From: Schaalia dentiphila ATCC 17982
Lineage (GTDB): Bacteria; Actinomycetota; Actinomycetes; Actinomycetales; Actinomycetaceae
Assembly: GCF_000154225.1 (NCBI RefSeq)
Contig: NZ_DS264586.1
Location: 1,580,527-1,644,526 of the forward strand
DNA: 64,000 nucleotides
Direction of reading: 5' to 3'
Part shown: positions 34,766-42,878 of the stretch, in pieces
How the letters are laid out: each line of letters starts with the position of its first letter
Numbering within the stretch: the first letter of the stretch is position 1
Position numbers and translations under genes: made by a program
The notes under the pieces: generated by a model
What the model saw: the letters and a program-made list of their open reading frames with translations, nothing else
Databases searched by the model: none
Told to the model about the DNA's origin: nothing

Positions 34766-35983
34766 ATGCACTACCCCACACGCAGACCACTGCCCACCCT
34801 CGAAGACCGCATCGTCGCCCACCTGGCCAAAGCCCCCGCAACGCGCTCCCAGCTGTGCGAGGCCCTCGACACCTCACGCACGAACCTGGGGCGCGCGCTC
34901 ACCACCCTCCTCGACGAGGGATCGGTGACGCCCGTGCGCACGAACGCCCCCGGACGAGGCCGGCCCACCCAGCTCCTCACCCTCAACTCATCGGCGGCAC
35001 ACTGCGTCGGCCTGAACGTCACGCGCACGTCGTGCGCGGGCGTCATGCTCTCGCGCGCCGGCACCGTCCTGGCCGCCGTTCATATCATCTCCCCCGCCTC
35101 TCCCTCCCTCCAGCTCTCTCTCGAGCAAACCTGCGAGGCTCTGGCCGCGAGCGCGGCCCGTCAAGGAATCGACACTTCGACGGTGCGCGCGGTGGGCGTG
35201 GGGGTTCCCATTCCGATGGGGCGTAACGCCAGGCTCTCCTCGGACGCGTACCCGACCATGGAGGAGCTCAGCGAGCTCACGCGTCGTTGGTGGGCTCCTC
35301 TCCCGATCGTCGACAACACCGTGCGCATGGCGGCGCTCGCGGAGGCCCTGTGGGGCGCGGGCGCGGACATGTCTTCGTTCATCTACTTGCGTCTATCTGG
35401 GGGCGTGGGCGGCTGCGTCGTCTCCGATTTTCGCCTCGTTGGCGGGGCAGGAGGGCTGGCCGGGGAACTCGGGCACATGACGGTGGGCGCCAATGACTCA
35501 CCCTGCGCCTGTGGCAAGCGCGGTTGCCTCGAAACACTGGCATCCGTCCCGGCGCTGTGCGAGCGCGCGGGCGTCGCCGATATTGCTCAGCTGCGGGCCG
35601 CCGTATTGTCCGGCGACACGCGTGCGCGCGAGGCCCTGGAGCGGGCTACCCAGGCTGTCGGCTATGTCTTGGGTTCGGCCGCGCTCCTCATTAACCCTCG
35701 GGCCATCATCGTGGCCGGCGAAATCGTCGACGCGTTTCCCTCCCTGCGATCCGACATCGCGGCCGCCATGCATAGGGAGCTGATTCCCGTCATGGAGTGG
35801 GACATCGACGTCGTGGGGGCATCACTCGGGCCTTTGGGTGCTGCTCAGGCAAGCGCGTACATCGCCGCCCGTCCCTTTGAGGAGGACACCGCAGCCGCTC
35901 GCCTCCCCGAGGAAGGCTCACCCCTGGAGGTGGGGCCGGCCTCGTCGATGGAGGTGCGCACCGATCACGGGGGTAGGCCGTGA
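34766..35983 (+). CDS. ROK family transcriptional regulator
   Basis: 405 aa from the ATG at 34766, which has GGAGAGG upstream. The N-terminal winged-helix domain (about 10-75, TRSQLCEALDTSRTNLGRAL) indicates a NagC/XylR-type regulator rather than a sugar kinase. The ROK core follows with GELGHMTVGAN and the zinc motif CACGKRGCLETL. It probably senses a sugar or its derivative and controls the sulfatase locus. The stop codon overlaps the maturase start, and the TauE gene follows, so regulator, maturase and exporter form one unit separate from the porter-sulfatase unit. Confidence 0.87.
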   Translation: MHYPTRRPLPTLEDRIVAHLAKAPATRSQLCEALDTSRTNLGRALTTLLDEGSVTPVRTNAPGRGRPTQLLTLNSSAAHCVGLNVTRTSCAGVMLSRAGTVLAAVHIISPASPSLQLSLEQTCEALAASAARQGIDTSTVRAVGVGVPIPMGRNARLSSDAYPTMEELSELTRRWWAPLPIVDNTVRMAALAEALWGAGADMSSFIYLRLSGGVGGCVVSDFRLVGGAGGLAGELGHMTVGANDSPCACGKRGCLETLASVPALCERAGVADIAQLRAAVLSGDTRAREALERATQAVGYVLGSAALLINPRAIIVAGEIVDAFPSLRSDIAAAMHRELIPVMEWDIDVVGASLGPLGAAQASAYIAARPFEEDTAAARLPEEGSPLEVGPASSMEVRTDHGGRP

Positions 35984-37239
35984 TGCGCTCGATCCCCTTC
36001 TCCGTCGTCACCAAACCGACGGGGGCAGCCTGCAACCTGGATTGCCAGTACTGCTTCTTCCTGTCCAAGGAGCTGCTCTACGACGCAGCGGCGCAGACTA
36101 TGTCCGAGCAGACCTTGGAACGTTACGTCGAGGCGTTCCTCGAATCGAGCCCCGACGGCGAGGTCACGATGCTGTGGCAGGGCGGGGAGCCGACCCTGCG
36201 TGGCCTGCCTTTTTTTGAGCGCCTCATTCAGTTGTGTGAGCGCTACCGTCGCCCCACCCAGCGTGTGCGTCACGCACTGCAGACCAATGGCACGCTGGTG
36301 ACCGACGACTGGGCCAGCTTTTTCGCGGACCATGACTTCCTCGTGGGCGTGTCCATCGACGGGCCTGCTCCCCTGCACGACGCCTACCGGGTCAACCGTG
36401 GCGGGCGGGGCACACACGCGATGGTTGTGCGCGGCTGGGAGGCACTCGCTCGCGCAGGCGTGGAGACGAACATTCTGTGCACGGTCAACGCCGCCAACGA
36501 GGAGCACGGGGAGGAGGTGTACCGCTACTTCCGCGACGATCTGGGGGCCCGCTACCTGCAGTTCATCCCCATCGTCGAGCGCGTGCGCGCCGCCGACCTG
36601 GCCCAGGCCGAGCGCGGCTGGCGCTCCGGGACCTCGGCGCTCCTGTACCGCCAGGACGGGGACTGCGTCACCAGCCGTTCCACATCCCCTGCTTCCTACG
36701 GGCGTTTCCTGTGCGAGGTGTTCGACCAGTGGCTGTCCGCCGACGTCGGCGAGGTCTTCATTCAGGACGTGGATTCGACCCTGTCGGCCATGTTTGGCTC
36801 GGCCACGGTGTGCGTGCATGCGCCCCAGTGCGGGGCGAACATGGCGATGGAGTTCAACGGCGACGTGTACGCCTGCGATCACTGGGTGGAGCCGGATTGG
36901 TTGGTCGGCTCAATCAACTCCTCGTCCTTCACGCAGCTGGCGGCCTCGGAGAAGATGCGTGACTTCGCTCGCCTCAAGCCCAGCCTGGATGACGAATGCC
37001 GCGCGTGCCCGCACCTGCGGCTGTGCTGGGGAGGATGCCCGAAAGACCGTTTCGTGCGACGCGGCGAGTCCTCACATAACTACCTGTGCGAGGGGTACCG
37101 GGCGTTTTATGAACACGCCACCCCTGCCCTGCGCGCGATGGGCATGCTGATCGCGGCGGGCAGGCCGGCCTCGGACATCATGGACCCCGCGGTTTCATCC
37201 TCCCTTGGACTATCTCTCACCACATCTATTCGGAAATGA
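35983..37239 (+). CDS. Anaerobic sulfatase-maturating enzyme (radical SAM)
   Basis: 418 aa from the ATG at 35983 (a GTG one codon earlier is also possible). The radical SAM cluster motif CNLDCQYC (CX3CX2C) lies near the N-terminus, followed by WQGGEPTLRG. A SPASM domain with auxiliary-cluster cysteines occupies the C-terminus (CVHAPQCG, CDHW, CRACPHLRLCWGGCPKDR). These match anSME enzymes, which oxidise the active-site Cys or Ser of sulfatases to formylglycine without oxygen. The target is most likely the sulfatase of this locus. TGATG overlap with the ROK gene implies coupling. Confidence 0.92.
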   Translation: MRSIPFSVVTKPTGAACNLDCQYCFFLSKELLYDAAAQTMSEQTLERYVEAFLESSPDGEVTMLWQGGEPTLRGLPFFERLIQLCERYRRPTQRVRHALQTNGTLVTDDWASFFADHDFLVGVSIDGPAPLHDAYRVNRGGRGTHAMVVRGWEALARAGVETNILCTVNAANEEHGEEVYRYFRDDLGARYLQFIPIVERVRAADLAQAERGWRSGTSALLYRQDGDCVTSRSTSPASYGRFLCEVFDQWLSADVGEVFIQDVDSTLSAMFGSATVCVHAPQCGANMAMEFNGDVYACDHWVEPDWLVGSINSSSFTQLAASEKMRDFARLKPSLDDECRACPHLRLCWGGCPKDRFVRRGESSHNYLCEGYRAFYEHATPALRAMGMLIAAGRPASDIMDPAVSSSLGLSLTTSIRK

Positions 37240-37242
37240 CCA

Positions 37243-38043
37243 ATGATTGTTGAAGCGCTCCTCATCGGCGCATTCGTCGGCATCGTCGTCGGCTCGCTCG
37301 GCGCGGGAGGCGGCATCTTGTCGGTGCCGATCCTCGTCTACATTCTTGGGCAGGATCCCCACCAGGCAACGGGCTTGTCCCTCATCATCGTGGGGCTGAC
37401 GGCCGCTATCTCGCTGGCGACGCGCGCTCGCAGCGGGAACGTCGCATGGCGCGAGGGCGCTCTCTTCGCCCTGGCTGGCCTCGTGGGCACGTGGGCAGGC
37501 TCGGCGCTCGGCCCGCTCATTTCGGCGCGTGCCCTCATGCTCTCCTTCTGCGCTCTCCTGGGAGCGGTCGCGGTCTTCATGGTGCACTCCCAGATGCGCC
37601 CATCTGCCTCGTCCTCTTCTGACGAGGCCGGGGATACCAAGGTCGACAAGGGCACCTGGACGCTCACGACCGTGTTCCGCGTCGTCGCCCTGGCGACGCT
37701 GACGGGTTTCCTCACGGGATTCTTCGGCGTCGGCGGCGGGTTCGCGATCGTGCCCGCGCTGCACCTGGCGCTACGGTACCCGATGAAGCGGGCCTCCGCG
37801 ACGTCCCTGCTGGTCATGGTCATCACCGCCGCCTTCGGGCTGGCCTCGCGCACTCTCGCGGGCACGCTGACGATCACCGCCGAGGCCGGGGTCATGGTCG
37901 CGCTGTTCACCGCGGCGTCGATGGGAGGCGGCATCGTGGGAGCCAAGCTCACCAAGAGAGTCTCGAATCGGGTGCTCGGCCTGGTCTTTGCGGCGCTCCT
38001 CGTGTGCGTGACAGTCTCGACCCTGGCGGCCACACTCGCATGA
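37243..38043 (+). CDS. TauE/SafE family sulfite/sulfate exporter-like protein
   Basis: 266 aa, about eight membrane segments in two related halves, each with a Gly-rich loop (GSLGAGGGILSVPIL and GFFGVGGGFAIVPAL), the hallmark of TauE/SafE (TSUP) anion exporters. Starting 3 bp after the maturase gene, it belongs to the same operon. The obvious job is removing sulfate or sulfite released by the sulfatase; this is inference from context. A perfect 13-bp hairpin follows directly after the stop. Confidence 0.87.
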   Translation: MIVEALLIGAFVGIVVGSLGAGGGILSVPILVYILGQDPHQATGLSLIIVGLTAAISLATRARSGNVAWREGALFALAGLVGTWAGSALGPLISARALMLSFCALLGAVAVFMVHSQMRPSASSSSDEAGDTKVDKGTWTLTTVFRVVALATLTGFLTGFFGVGGGFAIVPALHLALRYPMKRASATSLLVMVITAAFGLASRTLAGTLTITAEAGVMVALFTAASMGGGIVGAKLTKRVSNRVLGLVFAALLVCVTVSTLAATLA

Positions 38044-38044
38044 A

Positions 38045-38077
38045 GGGCGCGCGAGACCGATTGTGTCTCGCGCGCCC
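38045..38077. terminator. Bidirectional terminator after the TauE/SafE gene
   Basis: Perfect 13-bp stem (38045-38057 with 38065-38077) and 7-nt loop, between convergent genes. Confidence 0.88.
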
Positions 38078-38084
38078 TCATCGC

Positions 38085-38792
38085 TCAGCTGGCGGTCGTT
38101 CCTTCGCCCTGGGTGGAGGAGTCCTCACTGCCCTGGCTTCCATTCTTGCTGCCGGGGCCTCGGCCTCCCTCCGGGGGAGGTCCCGGGCGGGTGCTGCCGG
38201 TATCGCCCTGCTCACCGCCCGGCCCCTGCTGCTGGCCGCTACCCCATCCCTGCTGGCCGCCAGGGCCACGCTGCTGGCCGTTACCCGAACCCTGTTGACC
38301 ATTGCCGGGGCCGAATTCCTCGTCCTCGTCGCCGTAGCCCTGGTCGCTGACACCGTCCTCGTAGCCCTGCTCATAGAAGTCCTGACCATCGCCCATGACG
38401 GCTGCATGCGTGATGATGCCCGCACCGAAGCCGACGGATAGCACCGCAGCTGCGGCGCCGGCGATAGCTGCACGCTTGCTCCACGAGGTCCTCTTCGATG
38501 CAGGCTCGAGCGTCGCGACGCTAGCCGCCACGGCCTCGTCACCGGCATGGTCATCGACAGAAGCCCCCGCGACCGACTCCAGGGGCGTGCCAGCAAACGC
38601 TTTGCTGGTTTCCTCCTGGGCGACGGGAGGCATCTGCACCGTTTCCGCCTGCGCCACGTGCGCGGGCAGGACCTCGGTCTGCTCCGTGGCCTGCGCCTCC
38701 GACTGAGGCAGGATCGAGGTGCGCTCGGTGTCACCTGCCAGGTTCTTGTTGTCGTCCGCCAAGGGGACGCTCCTTTCTGCTGATCTGTTCAT
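38085..38792 (-). CDS. Hypothetical single-pass membrane protein with Gln/Gly-rich tail
   Basis: 235 aa from the ATG at 38792. The first 115 residues are polar and disordered (Gln/Glu/Ala-rich). One membrane helix follows at about residues 122-140 (AAIAGAAAAVLSVGFGAGII). The outside tail starts with an acidic, Tyr-containing DFYEQGYEDGVSDQGYGDED and continues with GNGQQ/GPGGQQ repeats. I do not recognise a family. Basic residues before the helix (SKRTSWSKR) suggest the N-terminus is inside. The function may be envelope-related. The start could also be the ATG one codon earlier. Confidence 0.65.
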   Translation of the reverse strand: MNRSAERSVPLADDNKNLAGDTERTSILPQSEAQATEQTEVLPAHVAQAETVQMPPVAQEETSKAFAGTPLESVAGASVDDHAGDEAVAASVATLEPASKRTSWSKRAAIAGAAAAVLSVGFGAGIITHAAVMGDGQDFYEQGYEDGVSDQGYGDEDEEFGPGNGQQGSGNGQQRGPGGQQGWGSGQQQGPGGEQGDTGSTRPGPPPEGGRGPGSKNGSQGSEDSSTQGEGTTAS

Positions 38793-38961
38793 CATTGCTT
38801 CGCAGATTAGGGACGACACATAAGCGGACGTTATGGTGAAACTGTGAAAACACTATGAATATATAAGTGTCGTACATCACTTTTTGGAGGTGAATCAATT
38901 TGTCAGCTCACAACTATCCTGCAACGTTCAACACCCGCCGATCACGCTCAAGAGGTGCCAC
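38793..38961. other. Divergent AT-rich intergenic region
   Basis: 169 bp, markedly AT-richer than the surroundings around 38830-38900. It must hold the promoters of both flanking genes. A strong GGAGG at 38886-38890 lies 70 nt before the annotated forward start and has no good ATG after it; in-frame TTG/GTG codons nearby could extend the lipoprotein-like gene. Confidence 0.5.
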
Positions 38962-39447
38962 ATGTCCATCAAAGCGCGCCCCACGATCCTGTTTGCCACG
39001 GCAACCGCACTCGCCCTCAGCACCTGCGGAGCCACCTCCTCTCCCTCCACGCCCGCCGCGAGCGCCGGTTCCTCGTCCGCGGCCGCGTCGACCGACGGTT
39101 CCTTTACCCTCCTCAACGGTCTGATCCCTGTTCCGACGTGGTCGCGCTCGTACTCCAAGAAGGGAGACCTGCTCTCGCAGACGACGGAGTCCGACAAGTC
39201 CCTGCACATCGAGGAGTGGACGAAGGTGAGCCTGCCGAACCTCGACGGCACTCACGAGATCGTCAAGACCCTGCGACTGAGCCCCGACGGCACGCGCATG
39301 GCGCTCTTGGCTCCATTCAAAAAGCTCGAAGACGACATAAGTTACCAGCTCTACTCAACGCCTGTTGGCGGAGGCGAGGCCACGCAGCTGACAAAGGCCA
39401 CGGGCATCGCCGGTGGCAAACACGTCATCCTCGCCTGGAGCGTGTAA
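38962..39447 (+). CDS. Putative lipoprotein or secreted protein with a PD40-like segment
   Basis: 161 aa from the ATG at 38962, which has AAGAGG upstream. A basic N-terminus and a hydrophobic stretch (TILFATATALALS) end at LSTC, a lipobox-like site with the unusual Thr at -1; if not lipidated it is a secreted protein. A Ser/Ala/Pro-rich linker follows. The segment LRLSPDGTRMALLAPF resembles a WD40-like beta-propeller (PD40) strand, but only one or two such units fit. Function unknown. Confidence 0.65.
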   Translation: MSIKARPTILFATATALALSTCGATSSPSTPAASAGSSSAAASTDGSFTLLNGLIPVPTWSRSYSKKGDLLSQTTESDKSLHIEEWTKVSLPNLDGTHEIVKTLRLSPDGTRMALLAPFKKLEDDISYQLYSTPVGGGEATQLTKATGIAGGKHVILAWSV

Positions 39448-39453
39448 GAGACC

Positions 39454-39504
39454 CGAGGCCGGGACCGCAACGCGTACCCCATCACGCGTCCGACCCCGGC
39501 CTCG
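39454..39504. terminator. Bidirectional terminator built on the ACGAGGCCGGGG motif
   Basis: CGAGGCCGGG (39454-39463) pairs with CCCGGCCTCG (39495-39504), with an inner ACGCGT/ACGCGT pairing. The right arm is one copy of the recurring 12-mer. It lies between convergent genes. Confidence 0.7.
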
Positions 39505-39528
39505 TTCCATGCTGTGAGCGCAAGCGCC

Positions 39529-40284
39529 CTACTCTACGGCGGTATTCCTGACCACGAGGGTATTCGTCGCCTGAGCCACCGGGCGCACGATCATCGAGTC
39601 GATGTTGACGTGGGAGGGACGCTCTAGGGTCCACACGATCGCCTCGGCGACGTCCTCGGCGACGAGAGGGGCGGCAACGCCCTCGTAGACGCGGTCGGCG
39701 GCCTCCTGGGAGCCGAGGCGGTTGAGGGAAAACTCCTCGGTGCGCACCATGCCCGGCGCGATCTCGATGATGCGCACGGGCTCGCCCACCAGCTCCTGGC
39801 GTAGCGTGTTCGCAATAATGCGCTCGGCGTGCTTGGCGGCCACGTAGCCGCCGCCTCCCGGGTAGGTGTCGTGGGCGGCGGTCGAGGTCAGGAATACGAG
39901 ATCTCCCCCGCGCTCGCGCATCCCCGGCAGGAAGGCGCGCGAGCAGTGCAGGGCGGTGAGCACGTTGCGCTCAAACATTGCGCTCCACCTGGCCGGATCT
40001 CCCTCCGCGACCCGGTCCACGCCGATGGCTCCTCCAGCGTTGTTGACGACCGCATCCACGGGGCCACCCTCCAGGATGTGTGCGGCCATCTCCTCCACCT
40101 GCGCTTCGTCGGTGAGGTCAGCCGCCCAGTATTCGCAGCCAATGTCAGCGGCGAGGGCCTCCAGGCGCTCGCGGCGCCGGGCCACGGCGACAACCCTCCA
40201 CCCCCTCTGCGCCAACAGGCGGGCGGTGGCCTGCCCGATTCCGGTGGAGGCTCCAGTGACGACGACGCGGCGAGAAGTGTTCAT
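39529..40284 (-). CDS. Short-chain dehydrogenase/reductase
   Basis: 251 aa classical SDR. NAD(P)-binding TGASTGIG is at residues 10-17, NNAG around 86, the catalytic serine is in LTSTAA and the YxxxK motif is in GYVAAKHAE. Arginines after the second strand (ARRRER) favour NADP(H). It resembles the YdfG/serine-dehydrogenase-like group of SDRs, which act on 3-hydroxy acids, but the substrate cannot be fixed. It lies downstream of a hairpin that ends the glp operon, and is read separately. Confidence 0.85.
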   Translation of the reverse strand: MNTSRRVVVTGASTGIGQATARLLAQRGWRVVAVARRRERLEALAADIGCEYWAADLTDEAQVEEMAAHILEGGPVDAVVNNAGGAIGVDRVAEGDPARWSAMFERNVLTALHCSRAFLPGMRERGGDLVFLTSTAAHDTYPGGGGYVAAKHAERIIANTLRQELVGEPVRIIEIAPGMVRTEEFSLNRLGSQEAADRVYEGVAAPLVAEDVAEAIVWTLERPSHVNIDSMIVRPVAQATNTLVVRNTAVE

Positions 40285-40299
40285 TCCTCAACAGTAATG

Positions 40300-40333
40300 T
40301 CCCCGGGTACGCACCGTCGTGCGCGCCCGGGGA
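40300..40333 (-). terminator. Terminator after glpC
   Basis: TCCCCGGG (40300-40307) pairs with CCCGGGGA (40326-40333), with an inner GCAC/GTGC pairing, 15 bp downstream of the glpC stop. Confidence 0.65.
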
Positions 40334-40347
40334 TAGTCGCTGATGTC

Positions 40348-41631
40348 TCAGCCGTTGGGCAGGCCGTATGCCTTGTGGATCAGCCAGATCGGGTGGACGA
40401 CGTTCGCGCCGGTGGCTGTGCGCAGCTGCCAGCGGCACGTCTCCGTGTCACAGGCGGCCAGCTCGGCGTTGACCTGCTTGATGAAGTCGAAGACGGGGGC
40501 GCCCACGGCCTGGGCGATCGCGTACTTCTCCTTCTTCATGCCGTACGTGCCCGCGATACCGCAGCAGGGCTGCTCGGAATCCTTGACGGTGACGCCGGGG
40601 ATCAGGCTCATGAGCTCGATCGCAGGCTTGCCCAGACCCTGGGACTTCACCTGACACGGAGCGTGGTACGGGATGGTGACGTCGATGCGCTGGAAGTTCG
40701 TGTCCAGTTCGCCCTTGTCGTACAGGTACAGCAAGAACTCGCTGATATCCCACGTGCGGGAACCCACATCCCTCAGCTCCGGGGTGTCCATCTCGAGGAT
40801 CTCATGGGCCTCGTGGCGCAGCATGCCGCCGCACGAGCCCGACGCGGAGATGATCGGGGCATCGCGGTTGACGCTGCGCAGGTCGTTGGTCAGCTTAGAG
40901 ACGTACTTGCGCGCATCGTCGTACAGGCCGTTGGACTGCAGGGCCAGGCCGCAGCAGCCGTGCTTGGGAACCAGGACCTCGTAACCCAGGTGCTCGAGCA
41001 CCATGACCGAGTGAATCGAAGTCTCGACCTCGAAGTACTGGCCGGCGCATCCGTGGAAGAAGATCACCTGGCCGCGCGTGCCGGAGTTCGCCAGCGGCTT
41101 GTGCTTCTTGAACCAGGACTCGAAGGTGCGACCATACGCGCGCGGCATGGGGGCCGAGCGGTGCACGCCGATGACGGCCTCCATGGCCAGGCGAATCGGC
41201 TTGACGTCGAGCGCCCAGTTCGCGATGGGGGCAACCGGGGTCATCATGGTGCCGATCAGGGAGGTACGGCCGATGAGGCGGTCGCGCAGCGGAATGCCGT
41301 GCGCTTCCTTCATGGCGGTACGGCGGTGGTGGATGATCTCGGTGACCTTCACGCCCTGGGGGCACACGAGCGAGCAGGTGCCGCACGAGGAACAGTAGTC
41401 GATGGACTTGTCCACCATCTGCCCGTCCTTGCGGAAGCGCTCGGCCTGCGGGCCGGAGTACTTGGGGCCGGCGAACAGGTCGGTGACGCGCATAACCGGG
41501 CACTGGGTCTCGCAGATCGTGCACTTGACGCACGAGTCGAGGCTGGCGCGCAGCGCAGCGTCACCGGTGAGGGCGAAGACGTCTTCTTCCTCCACGCCCG
41601 GTCCCATCAGCGTTGACATTTCCAGGGTCAT
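40348..41631 (-). CDS. glpC: Anaerobic glycerol-3-phosphate dehydrogenase subunit C
   Basis: 427 aa from the ATG at 41631, fixed by a 4-bp ATGA overlap with glpB. Two [4Fe-4S] ferredoxin motifs lie at the N-terminus (CVKCTICETQCP and CSSCGTCSLVCP). Two CCG domains follow (HGCAGQYFE...HGCCGLALQ and HAPCQVKSQG...QPCCGIAGTYG), typical of GlpC and HdrB-like subunits. It passes electrons from GlpAB to menaquinone at the membrane. Last gene of glpABC. Confidence 0.94.
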   Translation of the reverse strand: MTLEMSTLMGPGVEEEDVFALTGDAALRASLDSCVKCTICETQCPVMRVTDLFAGPKYSGPQAERFRKDGQMVDKSIDYCSSCGTCSLVCPQGVKVTEIIHHRRTAMKEAHGIPLRDRLIGRTSLIGTMMTPVAPIANWALDVKPIRLAMEAVIGVHRSAPMPRAYGRTFESWFKKHKPLANSGTRGQVIFFHGCAGQYFEVETSIHSVMVLEHLGYEVLVPKHGCCGLALQSNGLYDDARKYVSKLTNDLRSVNRDAPIISASGSCGGMLRHEAHEILEMDTPELRDVGSRTWDISEFLLYLYDKGELDTNFQRIDVTIPYHAPCQVKSQGLGKPAIELMSLIPGVTVKDSEQPCCGIAGTYGMKKEKYAIAQAVGAPVFDFIKQVNAELAACDTETCRWQLRTATGANVVHPIWLIHKAYGLPNG

Positions 41632-42878
41632 TTCAGGTCCTCCACGATCGAGTCGACGGCCGCGAGCGCGCTGGCCAGCGCGATTCCTTCGCCGCTCTTT
41701 TCGCGCCAGCGGGTGGCGCCGGCCAGGTTGCCTCCGGCCGCGTACAGGTTCGGGCACACGGGCGCACCTTCCTCGTTCAGGACGCGCATGTTGTCGTCGA
41801 CGGCGAGGCCGGCCAGGAAGAGGGGCTGGTCCTCGCCCCAGAAGTCGGCGTGCAGGAGCTGTCCGGAGGCGCCCATGACGGGCAGCCCGCAGATGGTCTC
41901 TCGCACGGTGCCGTAGGAGTCCATGTCGAGGGCGCCGGATTCGAAGCCGCCAGCGGCCAAGATGAGGGATCGGGTTTCCACGATCGTGGAGCGTCCCGCG
42001 CTGGCGTATTCGACGGCGCTTACGCGTCCATCTGCCGTGTGCACGGCCTTGATTGGGGATCCGAGGATGACGCGGCACTTGTCGGAGGCGATGCGGGTCA
42101 GCAGGGCGTTCAGGCGCATGCCGGGCACCGACGGGGGCTGGATCGGGATCTCGAAAACGGGGTGGCCGAGCTTGTCTGCGAGGTCGCGCCAGGCATTCGG
42201 GTCGTCGAGGCCGAGGACGGCGGGCAGGCCGACGATCTCGCCATCCTGGAGGAGGGGGCGGATCTGGTCTGCCAGGCGCGCACGGTTCTCCTCGTGGTCG
42301 AGGCTGCGCGCGTGGTTGGTGCCGGTCGAGTCGACCTCACCCTCGCGCACGACGTAGTCAACACTGAGGGCACGGGCATTGATGGGGGCGCCGTCGGGGC
42401 CGTTCTGGCGTGTCAGGTTCTCGGCAACGAGGCCGGGGTAGAAGTCCTTGAAGCGCGTCAGTCCAACGATGGCGTAGCGGGCGCCCGCCTGGGGAATGCC
42501 GGCCTCCATCGAGGGCGGGATCAGGCAGGTCGGGCGCAGCGCGCCAACGCCGGTGGGGATGCGCGCGTTGCGGGTCTCATCGCCGATGAGGGCGTCCGCG
42601 CCGACGAGGTCACGCAGCCATGCGACGGATGCGCCGACGAAGTCGGGGGTGACGTGGCTGTAGGGGTGGGTCGGGCGGGAGGCTACGTGGCCTTCCAGAG
42701 CCTCCAGGGGTGCCTCGACCGGCTCGGGGCGGTAGCCGAGGATGTCGACCGTGCCCGTGCCGAGCTGGATGCCACCCACGCCCTTAGTTACGAGGGTGAC
42801 GCTCAGTCCCGCGTCGGCTGCTTTGATTGCTGCGGCCAGGCCTGCCAGGCCAGCGCCGATAACGACGACGTCCCTCAT
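41628..42878 (-). CDS. glpB: Anaerobic glycerol-3-phosphate dehydrogenase subunit B
   Basis: 416 aa from the ATG at 42878, which overlaps the glpA stop by 4 bp. N-terminal FAD site VVVIGAGLAGLAAAIKAAD, and a C-terminal FAD contact (LYAAGGNLAGA). GlpB is the second flavin subunit of the anaerobic enzyme that oxidises sn-glycerol-3-phosphate to dihydroxyacetone phosphate. Both ends are tied to neighbours by ATGA overlaps, implying equal expression of the three subunits. Confidence 0.93.
   Translation of the reverse strand: MRDVVVIGAGLAGLAAAIKAADAGLSVTLVTKGVGGIQLGTGTVDILGYRPEPVEAPLEALEGHVASRPTHPYSHVTPDFVGASVAWLRDLVGADALIGDETRNARIPTGVGALRPTCLIPPSMEAGIPQAGARYAIVGLTRFKDFYPGLVAENLTRQNGPDGAPINARALSVDYVVREGEVDSTGTNHARSLDHEENRARLADQIRPLLQDGEIVGLPAVLGLDDPNAWRDLADKLGHPVFEIPIQPPSVPGMRLNALLTRIASDKCRVILGSPIKAVHTADGRVSAVEYASAGRSTIVETRSLILAAGGFESGALDMDSYGTVRETICGLPVMGASGQLLHADFWGEDQPLFLAGLAVDDNMRVLNEEGAPVCPNLYAAGGNLAGATRWREKSGEGIALASALAAVDSIVEDLK

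Noticed and set aside
38900..39124. 74-codon TTG frame after the GGAGG at 38886
   Set aside because: The product is a Pro/Arg-rich shadow of the lipoprotein-like gene in another frame.
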